Shown: positions 53,404 to 61,790 of the stretch, piece by piece
Layout: every line of letters begins with the position of its first letter
Numbering within the stretch: position 1 is the stretch's first letter
NCBI GenBank assembly: GCA_947496705.1
Contig: CANMDW010000025.1
Span: 1 to 64,000, forward strand
Direction: 5' to 3'
From: an uncultured Aquimarina sp.
GTDB lineage: Bacteria; Bacteroidota; Bacteroidia; Flavobacteriales; Flavobacteriaceae
Length of the DNA: 64,000 nucleotides
Program-made: the position numbers and the translations under genes
Notes under the pieces: model-generated
The model's database searches: none
What the model was told of the DNA's origin: nothing
Seen by the model: only the letters and a program-made list of their open reading frames with translations

Positions 53404-53974
53404 TAACCCTTTACTTTTACAAGGTTGATTAACCTTTTCCTAAAAATATTTGGCAGAGCGATTTGCCTAACAAGATCTAAGATAGTTTTCTAAAAACCGG
53501 GAGCTTTCAAAATATAGAACTTTACAGGGTATTATAGTAAAAATATAAAATTTCCAGAGAAGTATCTCATGGTTATTGTCATTACTTCTTGCGATACACT
53601 TTCTTTTGTGACATCTATAGTGCCTTTTGTAACATACAAACGGTTCTCTATTACATTTTTTGAAACATCCTTTTATTTATTCTGCAACTTTGAAGTGTTA
53701 TAAAACTAAAGAGATATATAAGCAACCAAGGCTTCCTGTAGTGTAAAGAACAAGAAATATCCAGGCAGGAAGACCAGGTTGTAACAATACACATATCATG
53801 TGATCAAAAGATACCATATTCGATTCATAGCTACTATCATTTCTTTTGATGATAAAGGCGAAACCTGAAAAGCCTGTCAATAGAGTAAGGAACAACAGAA
53901 CTTAGAGAAGTCTTATTTTCGGTAATTATTTTAGATACATAAGTACTGACAAGAAGTTCAAAAAATGAAATACG
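53404..53974. other. Gene-free region with triplicated TTTTGnnACAT motif
   Basis: No convincing gene. TTTTGTGACATC (about 53603), TTTTGTAACATA (about 53625) and TTTTTGAAACATCC (about 53658) recur within 70 bp and could be operator half-sites for the gene at 53975. A hydrophobic minus-strand frame at 53698-53895 has no supporting feature. Confidence 0.35.
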
Positions 53975-54529
53975 ATGCCAGCAGTAACAGCAGACAACAA
54001 TGAGCTCCAATTTACAGATGTTAAGAAAACAGAAGTAAAAAAATGGGGTGATTATAAACAGAAGGTAAAATGGAAATTAAAGGAGAACGCCAAAAACAGA
54101 GGGTTTATAGTACAGGTCGTTACATTTACACATGAGGTCCGATGGGTTGATAATGATAAAGTTTTGACCGATCAGGAACTGTTTGACCAGCAAGCCGGTT
54201 GGTTGAACTATAGCGAGTTATGGTTAGTATCGGCAAATAAAGATCAGCCAGCCGGTACGCTTAATCAGGATCATTTTTGTTTTACAAGTTTTGAAGACAC
54301 CTATGGGTGGATAAAAGAAGAAGGTGTAGCCTACTTTTTTGAATCTGGGGCAAAAGCCAAAGACCTGGGATTTCAGGTAAATAAAGATTGCCCTGCAGGA
54401 GAATATATGCCTTCTAAAAAAGGAACATATAATCCCCGCAATGTAGTCAAAACGGCAAGTATCAACCATAAGGTACATGTAAAATGGGATAAGACCGGGA
54501 GTGCACAAGTCGTGAGCGAACTACCATAG
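53975..54529 (+). CDS. Unrecognised soluble protein
   Basis: I do not recognise this 184-residue protein. It has no signal peptide. It is rich in W, K and aromatic residues (KKWGDYKQKVKWKLKENAKN, HEVRWVDNDKVLTDQELF, LNYSELWLVSANKD) and ends in a strand-like HKVHVKWDKTGSAQVVSELP. The pattern suggests a compact mainly-beta fold. It stands alone, downstream of a long gene-free stretch, and converges on the gene at 54658. Confidence 0.65.
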   Translation: MPAVTADNNELQFTDVKKTEVKKWGDYKQKVKWKLKENAKNRGFIVQVVTFTHEVRWVDNDKVLTDQELFDQQAGWLNYSELWLVSANKDQPAGTLNQDHFCFTSFEDTYGWIKEEGVAYFFESGAKAKDLGFQVNKDCPAGEYMPSKKGTYNPRNVVKTASINHKVHVKWDKTGSAQVVSELP

Positions 54530-54657
54530 CGAATAACTTCTTTTTGAATAGAAAACCTATATTACGTCTAGTTTTATGGGTTTTTTTGATGAAAAGGGGA
54601 ATCACAGAGATGCTATCGTCAACACAGATGTGGAATTTGTATTTTCAGAGTTGAAAT

Positions 54658-56139
54658 TTATGAGACCAACCCCAGGGTAGTTTCATAAAGATCGGTTTTA
54701 TTCGCTTTAGACTTTATCCAGGCATAAAAACTCATCTCAAAAATATCTTCTTGTGCCAGAGTAGAGGTCTTTAACGAATTTTGAATTTTATCTTTAAAAG
54801 CTTCTGTAGTTGCTATTTTTGGATTGCGGTAATAGGCTACAATCAACTTTAAGAACTCTTGTATACGCGTTTCATTGTGATCTTTTAGATAAGTGCCGTG
54901 CTTTTTTCTAAAACTGTTGACCCTGGATTCGACCAGATCAATATGGTCCAGTTCAATATGCAACAGGATTTCTATCAGGTTTTTTTTGATCACCCAAATA
55001 ATCCCTGCTTTTTCGGTGTACCACCGATCACTGTGGTAAAAATTGTTAAGCACCCTAAGAGCATCTTTAAATCGTAGCTGCTGAAAGTAAAATACGATCA
55101 GGCTTAATTTTAGATCCAGAAGGTAAGCGAGCTGATCCTTGTAGGTTTCGTCATCAAAGGTTTCCAGAATAACAACAGCATGCTCTGCCTTACCAGTATA
55201 ATTAAGGTTGAGCGTTTGCAGTAAGGTATATTGAGGAAAAAACCGTTTATAATATTTTTGTTGATGTTTTTCCATTTGGTGGCGCATAGCAGAAAGGTAC
55301 TCCAGGGAGCTTTTAAAATTCTTATTTCTAAAATACGAATTGGCTACATAATACAAGATCTGGATATGGTAGAACGAGTGCTTGTCGATCAGATCTTTTT
55401 TAGAGTCAATTTGTGTATAAGCTTCTTCAACAAACGGAAGAATGGTATGATAATCCCTGGCGATATGGGCAGTCTTATTGGTGATTTCAAGGATTTTACA
55501 TAGGGATCTAAAGGTGAGGTCCCGGGTGATCGATATCCCAAATCTGGATAAAGTATCTCTTATGATAGGTACAACATCCTTTTTTTGTTGCATGAGCTCA
55601 TGTTGTACTGTAGCATAAAATAAATTCAGGTTTTCTTCTTGCTGTAATGACGCTTTATTATTTTTAAAATCGGTCAGCAGTGTTTCCAACGATAGATTTG
55701 TATCGAGGTGTGCATATTGAATTTTGGTATAATAAATCTCATGAAGAATACTAAAGAGCCCATAGGCTTTGGCTTTTTGCTCGGCTTTCTGAAGGGTTTT
55801 ACCTGCAATCTTAGGCCGTTTTTGTTCAAAAAAGATCCTGCTGGCAATAAGCAGTTTCAGAATTTCCATTTCTTCTGAAGTCTCTCCCTCAAAACTTTTG
55901 GAAGCAATAAAATCAATGAGTGTGTCATGCAACCTTTTACTTAATGCATGATAAGCACCTTTGGCTCTTTTTCCATAGATCTGTATATCGAGGTCCTGAG
56001 GAGGTGTTGTGGTATCAAGAAGCTTGAATAACATGATATTTTTGGTATCGTTTCTCTTGTTCTTTTGCCGTAGTAAAGAGACAAAGCTTCGCTTTTCTTC
56101 GTCAGATAAAGTATGAATTATAGAAGAAATAGTATTCAT
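54658..56139 (-). CDS. Helical-repeat protein of unknown function
   Basis: 493 residues, almost entirely helical with repeats resembling degenerate TPRs (IRDTLSRFGISITRDLTFR, YVANSYFRNKNFKSSLEYLS, AVVILETFDDETYKDQLAYL). The N-terminus (MNTISSIIHTLSDEEKRSFV) is typical of a flavobacterial family without known function. There is no signal peptide. It is divergent from the YiaA/B-like gene, with about 180 bp between the starts. Confidence 0.75.
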   Translation of the reverse strand: MNTISSIIHTLSDEEKRSFVSLLRQKNKRNDTKNIMLFKLLDTTTPPQDLDIQIYGKRAKGAYHALSKRLHDTLIDFIASKSFEGETSEEMEILKLLIASRIFFEQKRPKIAGKTLQKAEQKAKAYGLFSILHEIYYTKIQYAHLDTNLSLETLLTDFKNNKASLQQEENLNLFYATVQHELMQQKKDVVPIIRDTLSRFGISITRDLTFRSLCKILEITNKTAHIARDYHTILPFVEEAYTQIDSKKDLIDKHSFYHIQILYYVANSYFRNKNFKSSLEYLSAMRHQMEKHQQKYYKRFFPQYTLLQTLNLNYTGKAEHAVVILETFDDETYKDQLAYLLDLKLSLIVFYFQQLRFKDALRVLNNFYHSDRWYTEKAGIIWVIKKNLIEILLHIELDHIDLVESRVNSFRKKHGTYLKDHNETRIQEFLKLIVAYYRNPKIATTEAFKDKIQNSLKTSTLAQEDIFEMSFYAWIKSKANKTDLYETTLGLVS

Positions 56140-56318
56140 TATATCATAAGTATATGATGAATAAAGATATTATAAATATTGATATAATCGAATTATTAGT
56201 AAAAATATATCGTAAGTTTTTTTTTAAAATTGAATTTCATATCAAAACAGATCATCGCACATTTGTTGTGTTCAATAGTAGTTATTGGATTTTAATTCAA
56301 TCATCAAAATCAATTATT

Positions 56319-56795
56319 ATGGATAACAAATTTAATCAGGATGTATTTGAAGATACAGCGGTAGAAAATGTAGAAAACAAAGAAAGAAAGGTTTATGATC
56401 AAAAGCCTACTCCGGCTTTTATATCTGCATCATGGGCAGCACTGTTTATAGGAATGGTTTCTTATTGCATAGGGTTATGGAATGCCCATATGGAGCTTAA
56501 TGAAAAGGGATACTATTTTACAATTCTATTATTCGGATTGTTTTCTGCAGTATCTGTGCAAAAAAGTGTTAGGGATAGATTAGAGGGGATTCCTGTTACC
56601 GATATTTATTATGGGATCGGTTGGTTTACTACACTTACTTCTATTTTGTTACTGATTGTCGGGTTATGGAATGCCAGTCTGGAGCTCAGTGAGAAAGGGT
56701 TTTATGGGATGTCTTTTACCTTGAGTTTATTTGCGGCCATCGCGGTGCAAAAGAATACCAGGGATAAGAAGTTTATCGAGAAAAAGGAGGGGTAA
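56319..56795 (+). CDS. YiaA/YiaB-like inner-membrane protein
   Basis: 158 residues from the ATG at 56319. The frame is open from 56154, but the additional 55 residues are AT-driven and lack features, and MDNKFNQDVFEDTAVEN is a more natural beginning. Two YiaA/B units, each with two helices around a GLWNA signature, are visible: SYCIGLWNAHMELNEKGYYF and LIVGLWNASLELSEKGFYG, each followed by VQK. Duplication within the gene is clear. Function unknown. Confidence 0.85.
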   Translation: MDNKFNQDVFEDTAVENVENKERKVYDQKPTPAFISASWAALFIGMVSYCIGLWNAHMELNEKGYYFTILLFGLFSAVSVQKSVRDRLEGIPVTDIYYGIGWFTTLTSILLLIVGLWNASLELSEKGFYGMSFTLSLFAAIAVQKNTRDKKFIEKKEG

Positions 56796-56824
56796 ATCCA
56801 AACTATAACTGGTATAATCAAAAG

Positions 56825-56864
56825 AAGGGACCTCAAGGGGGTAATTAAGAGGTTCCTTGTTTTG
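56825..56864 (+). terminator. Candidate terminator after the YiaA/B-like gene
   Basis: AAGGGACCTC and GAGGTTCCTT pair, with one G-U, across a 14-base loop, followed by GTTTTG. It lies 30 bp after the stop and just before a stronger hairpin. Confidence 0.5.
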
Positions 56865-56873
56865 ATGATTAGA

Positions 56874-56906
56874 AAAGGCAGCCGTAGCGTTGCGGCTGCC
56901 TTTTTG
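56874..56906 (+). terminator. Strong rho-independent terminator before the hydroxylase-ketosynthase unit
   Basis: AAAGGCAGCCG and CGGCTGCCTTT form an 11-base-pair stem around an eight-base loop followed by Ts. It separates the YiaA/B-like gene from the three-gene set that follows, so the set must have its own promoter in the 40 bp before 56946 or be read through. Confidence 0.85.
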
Positions 56907-56945
56907 TAATTACCATTAATCCAATAAGTATAAAAAGAAGCAGAA

Positions 56946-57686
56946 ATGAGTGCAAAACTGGTTCATACCATTATTTATGAGTATTCTTATATGTGGCTTT
57001 ATGTGCTTACTTTCCTGTATTTTTTCTTTCTGTATTTTGGGATCGCTCCCGTATTTAGAAAAGTATGTATATGGCTGGAAAGTAGAGGGGTAGTTCATAA
57101 GATCCTTAAAAGAGAAGCCACAAAAAGGCAAAAGAAAATAGAGCAGATACATTCTCTGAAGTCAATTTTCATTTTTGGTTTTTCGGCACTTCCTGTAGTG
57201 TATTTGATGAGAACAAATACGATAGTATTACTTCCGGATACGTTTGTGAATGTTATACTGGGTATACTGTTGCTTACATTGTGGAATGAGATTCATTTTT
57301 TTGTGATTCATCGTATAATGCACATTCCTTTTTTTATGAAACACGTGCATAGGGTACACCATAGATCTATAATCCCAACAGTGTATTCTGTATATAGTTT
57401 TCATTGGTTTGAAGCTTTATTGTTAAGCACGGTACCTATTACGGTACTTCCGTTTTTGCCGTTTTCACCAATTGCTGTTTTTCTATACCCCTTAACAAGC
57501 ATACTGCTAAACTACTCAGGACATTGTAATTACAGATTTGGAAAAGGTAAAGGAGCCCATTGGAAATTATTTGGAACCCGACACAATGCACACCATAGTG
57601 TATTCAAAAAAAACTATGGATTCGCATCTCATTTCTTAGATAAATTAAACAATAAAATAAGCCGGTTCTGGCTATCTAAAAAATAA
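56946..57686 (+). CDS. Fatty acid hydroxylase/sterol desaturase-family membrane protein
   Basis: 246 residues, about four or five hydrophobic segments. The three histidine boxes of the superfamily are intact: HRIMH (HX3H), HRVHH (HX2HH) and HNAHH (HX2HH), plus HFFVIH at the start of the first box, so an iron-oxo hydroxylase or desaturase of a lipid chain is likely. It is first of three genes; the ketosynthase-diiron fusion starts 15 bp downstream. Together they suggest oxidative tailoring of a fatty-acid-derived product. Confidence 0.9.
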   Translation: MSAKLVHTIIYEYSYMWLYVLTFLYFFFLYFGIAPVFRKVCIWLESRGVVHKILKREATKRQKKIEQIHSLKSIFIFGFSALPVVYLMRTNTIVLLPDTFVNVILGILLLTLWNEIHFFVIHRIMHIPFFMKHVHRVHHRSIIPTVYSVYSFHWFEALLLSTVPITVLPFLPFSPIAVFLYPLTSILLNYSGHCNYRFGKGKGAHWKLFGTRHNAHHSVFKKNYGFASHFLDKLNNKISRFWLSKK

Positions 57687-57701
57687 AAAAGATTTAAACA
57701 C

Positions 57702-59552
57702 ATGAAAAATGTATATATAACAAGCTCAGGAATCTATTTACCAAACGAGCCCATTTCAAATCATCAAATTGAACATTATTTGGGAAAGATTAATGGGAAA
57801 AAGAGCACAGTAAAAGACCGTATTTTAAAGCAAAACGGAATCAAGCAACGATATTTTGCATTGAATACCAAGCAACAAAGTACACATTCTAACGCTCAGT
57901 TGGCAGTAAAAGCGATAGAGCAGGCTATGGCCAAAAGCGCTCTTGACCACAAAGAAATAGAACTTTTATCAACCGGAACAACGCAAGGAGACCTACCCGT
58001 TCCCGGATTTGCGAGTATGGTACACGGAGGGTTGAACTCGACTGCTTGTGAAGTAGCTAGTTTTCAGAGTGTATGTGCCAGTAGTATGATGGCCTTAAAA
58101 AATGCCTATATACAAATAAAAAGTGAAGAGAAACAAAACGCGGTTTGTGTAGGAAGTGAATTTGCCAGCAGGCTTTTTAAAGCCTCCAGGTTTGAGGCGC
58201 AAAAGATGGATTCGGTTCCTTTTGATACAGAATTTTTACGATGGATGCTTTCTGATGGAGCAGGAGCATTAGTATTGCAAAATAAGGAAAGTACAAAAGG
58301 GATCTCCTTAAAGATCGAATGGATCGATATTAAGTCACATGCACATACCTTCCCTTTATGCATGTATACCGGTAAAAATGACAATAAAAATGAATCTGAG
58401 AACACCTGGTTAGATTATGCTGATTATGAGTCGGCATCAAAAGCAGGAGCTATAAACCTTAAACAGGATGTTCGCCTTCTTACCAAGGTAGTACAAACAG
58501 GTGTGGGGCACTATTTTGAATTGATCGATAAGGGAATGATTACTCCAAAGGAGATAGACTGGTTGTGTTGTCATTATTCATCAGAATACTTTAAAAAACC
58601 CATAAAAGACCTCATGGAAAAAGGAGGTGGGGATATTTCGGAAGAAAAATGGTTTAGTAATCTTGTGAGCAAGGGAAACACTGGTGCTGCATCTATATTT
58701 ATCATGCTGGAAGAATTGATGTATTCTGGTAAGTTAAAAGAAGGTCAAACTATACTATGCATGGTTCCCGAAAGTGGTCGTTTTATCACTTCGTTTATGA
58801 AACTTACCGTTGTTGGTCAAACTAGCACGGTACAGGAAAGTTATCCGATTCGAGAAATTGAAGCTCCCGAATTAAATCTCAATACAGATAAAGTATCGCA
58901 GTGGCTGGTTAGAAATCTTTCTCAGGTTTGGATGGATTTTGAAAGTAATCTGTTACAGGTACCTATCATACAGAAAATACATAACAAAACGTTGAGTATA
59001 GAGGATTATAAGTTGCTCTTAATCGATTTAAGACAGCAGGTAATTGATGGTTCTCAATGGATATCCAGGGCGGCATCTAATATTGATATCGAATTATTTG
59101 ATCTTCGTTCTGCTTTTATAAAGCACACCGCTGCAGAACATAAAGATTATCAGATGCTGGAACGAAACTTTGAAAATCTTGGGGAACCCATATGCGAAAT
59201 TCATTCCGGAGAAAAAAATATTGGTAGTTTAGGGCTTTCTTCTTTTATGTTTCAACAAGCCAGTAAACCAAACCCCATAGATCTTTTGGGAGCTATGTTT
59301 ATCATAGAAGGGATTGGTAAAAGACTTGCTGCACCTTGGGGCACAATGATTAAAGATCAGCTAGGCCTGGAAGAGGATCAGGTTTCTTTCTTTACCTACC
59401 ACGGTATTGCAGATGAAAAACATTTCGAAAATTTAGAAAAAGCGTTAAATCATCCTTTGATGCATATGGATTTGGCTAAAAGCATAGTAAAAACGGCAAA
59501 GACAACAGCACTTTTATATGAGATGCAATTAAAGGAATTAGGTAATTATTAA
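57702..59552 (+). CDS. Ketosynthase III fused to a heme-oxygenase-like diiron domain
   Basis: 616 residues. Residues 1 to about 370 are a thiolase-fold KAS III with the full Cys-His-Asn set: C125 in SVCASSMM, H291 in CCHYSSEYF, N326 in KGNTGAAS. About 395-616 is a helical domain of the heme-oxygenase-like (TenA/PqqC/CADD) type. It shows AFIKHTAAEHKDY (H475, E479, H480), FIIEGIGK (E536), and YHGIADEKHFENL with H567-x3-D571-x2-H574, matching the second-half iron ligands of CADD. The E-x6-H of the first helix is not obvious. A KAS III joined to a diiron oxidase would let the condensation product be oxidised or cleaved on the same protein. The start follows an A-rich leader; the next gene begins 16 bp later. 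Confidence 0.85.
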   Translation: MKNVYITSSGIYLPNEPISNHQIEHYLGKINGKKSTVKDRILKQNGIKQRYFALNTKQQSTHSNAQLAVKAIEQAMAKSALDHKEIELLSTGTTQGDLPVPGFASMVHGGLNSTACEVASFQSVCASSMMALKNAYIQIKSEEKQNAVCVGSEFASRLFKASRFEAQKMDSVPFDTEFLRWMLSDGAGALVLQNKESTKGISLKIEWIDIKSHAHTFPLCMYTGKNDNKNESENTWLDYADYESASKAGAINLKQDVRLLTKVVQTGVGHYFELIDKGMITPKEIDWLCCHYSSEYFKKPIKDLMEKGGGDISEEKWFSNLVSKGNTGAASIFIMLEELMYSGKLKEGQTILCMVPESGRFITSFMKLTVVGQTSTVQESYPIREIEAPELNLNTDKVSQWLVRNLSQVWMDFESNLLQVPIIQKIHNKTLSIEDYKLLLIDLRQQVIDGSQWISRAASNIDIELFDLRSAFIKHTAAEHKDYQMLERNFENLGEPICEIHSGEKNIGSLGLSSFMFQQASKPNPIDLLGAMFIIEGIGKRLAAPWGTMIKDQLGLEEDQVSFFTYHGIADEKHFENLEKALNHPLMHMDLAKSIVKTAKTTALLYEMQLKELGNY

Positions 59553-59568
59553 TCATTAATAGCAACCG

Positions 59569-60468
59569 ATGAAAAAAGATATATTTGAAATCGCAAAGCA
59601 CGACAGCAGAGATCCTAATCCATGGTTAGCACTGTACCTGGATAATAGTATCCCTATAAATGATACTACAAAACGAGCCTTGATGTCTGATAACGACTCT
59701 GGGTCTGCCAGGTATTTACGACCATTACTGGTTTTTTGGTCAAAAATCACCATGTTTTTTATTCATGTATTAAAATTTTTCTTTCCAAAACTGTTTAACT
59801 CCTCCAGGTTTTTACATATCATTTTGGCTTGGGGGCTTAAACGTTTTGTAAGCCCAAATGCAAACTTGTTGATATTTAGACATTTTCATGTGGGTAGTGA
59901 GATCTTAGAATTTATTGCAGGTAATATTGAAGGGATTGAAGTAAAAACAAGCCCTTTAAAACCAAAAGATTTTAATGATGTAAAGGATGATTTGTTTCTT
60001 AATCACGATCTTAATTTATTCAACTTTGTCATTAATTTGAATAGTGAATTAAAAGAAAAAGGAGTTACTATTGGTTATGTTGAAGAATTAAATACATCTA
60101 TGATTTCTGAAGACCAATTTGATCATATTAAATTTCCAAATAGATGGACTAACATCCTGGATTTGAGATCGGCTATCGAACTTTTCACCCCTTTTTATCA
60201 ACTTTTTCTAACGGCAAATGATTTTGTTAGAGCATCCAATTCTTTGCAATTAGATGAAACTATTGCAGTTTATGTTTCTCAAATATTGGGAACTCCCGGG
60301 CATTTGGGATTAGTGAACAACAAACATCCTATGGTTCCCAGAAGTACGTATTCTGCAGCATATAACCTGGTATTACACGGTTTGGCAGCAGAAACCTTGC
60401 ATGAAATTCTGGTTCATATTAAAAAGAAAAATGCTAGTGATGGGGTAATGATACCAAAAAAGGAATAG
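59569..60468 (+). CDS. Unrecognised protein of the ketosynthase-diiron set
   Basis: 299 residues, not recognised. A hydrophobic stretch at about 51-90 (LLVFWSKITMFFIHVLKFFF) may be a membrane-associated helix pair. Histidine-rich helical segments recur: FRHFHVGSEILEFIAGN (H105, H107, E111), NHDLNLFNF, and YNLVLHGLAAETLHEILVHI (H270, E275, H278, H283). That spacing could fit a metal site, but this is only pattern reading. It follows the KAS III-diiron gene by 16 bp and ends in the hairpin at 60468, so it belongs to the unit. Confidence 0.75.
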   Translation: MKKDIFEIAKHDSRDPNPWLALYLDNSIPINDTTKRALMSDNDSGSARYLRPLLVFWSKITMFFIHVLKFFFPKLFNSSRFLHIILAWGLKRFVSPNANLLIFRHFHVGSEILEFIAGNIEGIEVKTSPLKPKDFNDVKDDLFLNHDLNLFNFVINLNSELKEKGVTIGYVEELNTSMISEDQFDHIKFPNRWTNILDLRSAIELFTPFYQLFLTANDFVRASNSLQLDETIAVYVSQILGTPGHLGLVNNKHPMVPRSTYSAAYNLVLHGLAAETLHEILVHIKKKNASDGVMIPKKE

Positions 60469-60535
60469 TATCTGGTGTTAAGTCAAAGATACATTGCCTT
60501 ATGCGTAGGTTTTGGCTTGACTTAACACCAGATAC
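60468..60535. repeat. 19-bp-stem inverted repeat closing the ketosynthase set
   Basis: GTATCTGGTGTTAAGTCAA (60468-60486) and its exact complement (60517-60535) flank a 30-base loop. The left arm begins at the last base of the stop codon. No T-run follows, so it is either a processing/stability hairpin, or a small insertion with terminal repeats, rather than a classical terminator. Confidence 0.75.
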
Positions 60536-60622
60536 GATTACAGGATTTTAAAAACGTTAATTAAACCTTTTCATAATCTTCAGGTCTTAGAAAGAAGTAA
60601 GGAATTAAAAAACACTAAGGAT

Positions 60623-60967
60623 ATGAAAAATTTGATAAGAATAGTTTTGCCGATAGTATTGTTTGGATTTTTAACGACCTCTTGTGCAACTACCGTGAGA
60701 GTAAGACCTGCGAGAGGAGTAGTGGTGACCAAAGTACATCACCCAAAAGTAGTAGTACATAACAATGTACGTTATTATAGAAGTAATGGTGTGTGGTATG
60801 TAAAGAAGAACAAAGCATATAGAACTGTTGCAGCTCCGGTAGGTGTAAGAATAACTACATTACCAAAAGGGTATAAGGTTGTAAGAGTAAGAGGTACAAA
60901 ATACTATACCTGTAATGGGGTATACTACAAAAGATCGGGAAAAAGTTACATAGTGGTGAACGTATAG
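60623..60967 (+). CDS. Small lipoprotein, DUF6515-like
   Basis: 114 residues with a lipoprotein signal (MKNLIRIVLPIVLFGFLTTSC, C21) and a mature part of repeated basic beta-strands (VRYYRSNGVWYVKKNKAYRT, then TKYYTCNGVYYKRSGKSY). The duplicated YYxxNGVxY unit resembles the DUF6515 family. Probably an envelope protein; function unknown. It follows the hairpin at 60468 by about 90 bp and stands alone. Confidence 0.8.
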   Translation: MKNLIRIVLPIVLFGFLTTSCATTVRVRPARGVVVTKVHHPKVVVHNNVRYYRSNGVWYVKKNKAYRTVAAPVGVRITTLPKGYKVVRVRGTKYYTCNGVYYKRSGKSYIVVNV

Positions 60968-60990
60968 TTGTGCCGGGTTGATTAGTTGAT

Positions 60991-61045
60991 AGTGGGATAG
61001 TTTTAGTAGTTAGTATTGCAGATCACATACTAACTACTGCCCACT
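60991..61045. terminator. Bidirectional hairpin between convergent genes
   Basis: AGTAGTTAGTAT (61005-61016) and ATACTAACTACT (61027-61038) form a perfect 12-bp stem around a ten-base loop. The outer arms AGTGGG and CCCACT (60991-60996, 61040-61045) extend it. It separates the lipoprotein gene from the oppositely read SPOR gene. T-runs are weak, so it may not be a true intrinsic terminator. Confidence 0.6.
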
Positions 61046-61058
61046 TTAGCTCATTGTG

Positions 61059-61652
61059 CTACCAGGCTTCTTCAATTTTAATCCGTTTTCCATTCTGATA
61101 AGAAGCGATAAAAGCATTTCTAAATCCCAGGCGAACCAATTCTCGTCTAAATTTTTTAGCTTCATTAAGGCTTTCAAAATTTCCTAAGGCGTATTTGTTA
61201 AACCCTCCACTTTTAATTTCTTTAAAATTCACAAAATTTTCAGAATACATAGATAAGTCTTTCTCCTCAAAAGCACCAATTTGTACAGCATATACAAGTT
61301 CGTCTGTTAGTGTACCGGCAGATCCTCCACTATCACCAGCTTCTAATTCCTGATTCATAGAAAGATTTTGGATGGTTTCTTCCAATCCTGCTATTTTTCC
61401 TTCCATGAGGGCCACTTGTGCCTTATGATCTTTTTGCGAGATCATATTTGAAGGAGTGCTGAAATTCATGAAATAAACAGTACCGGCAACACCCAATAAA
61501 GCGATAATACCCAATATGATGGTTGCGATCTTGAATTTTCTGGAACTTTCCTTTTCGTGTTCTATGGCTTTCTTGTGAGTGAATTCGGCAGTACGTTTGG
61601 ATTCTTCCAAATCTTTATAACTCTCGAATTCTTCGTCTGTGATAAAAGGCAT
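61059..61652 (-). CDS. SPOR-domain membrane protein
   Basis: 197 residues: a charged cytoplasmic helix, one transmembrane segment (IATIILGIIALLGVAGTVYF, about 43-62), a coiled-coil-like linker, then a C-terminal SPOR-type domain (AVQIGAFEEKDLSMYSENF, YALGNFESLNEAKKFRREL, GFRNAFIASYQNGKRI) at about 120-193. SPOR domains bind denuded peptidoglycan at the division site, so it probably acts at the septum. It is read on its own. Confidence 0.9.
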   Translation of the reverse strand: MPFITDEEFESYKDLEESKRTAEFTHKKAIEHEKESSRKFKIATIILGIIALLGVAGTVYFMNFSTPSNMISQKDHKAQVALMEGKIAGLEETIQNLSMNQELEAGDSGGSAGTLTDELVYAVQIGAFEEKDLSMYSENFVNFKEIKSGGFNKYALGNFESLNEAKKFRRELVRLGFRNAFIASYQNGKRIKIEEAW

Positions 61653-61790
61653 GGTTGTTAGTTTTTAAAACACTCAAATATAGGGGATTCTTGCAAGATT
61701 TCAAGATTTTAACAGTGTTTGTAGTGTATTTTGGGCTTAACGATTAATAATAAGCCGAATTTATTGAAATAATGCCAGAATAACCGAGGT

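Noticed and set aside
53028..53428. Several overlapping frames across the 21-bp array
   Set aside because: A 21-bp unit without a stop codon opens several frames at once; none has a distinct start or a non-repeat domain.
53698..53895. 65-codon hydrophobic minus-strand frame
   Set aside because: Hydrophobic stretches arise easily from AT-rich DNA; no neighbour or start signal supports it.
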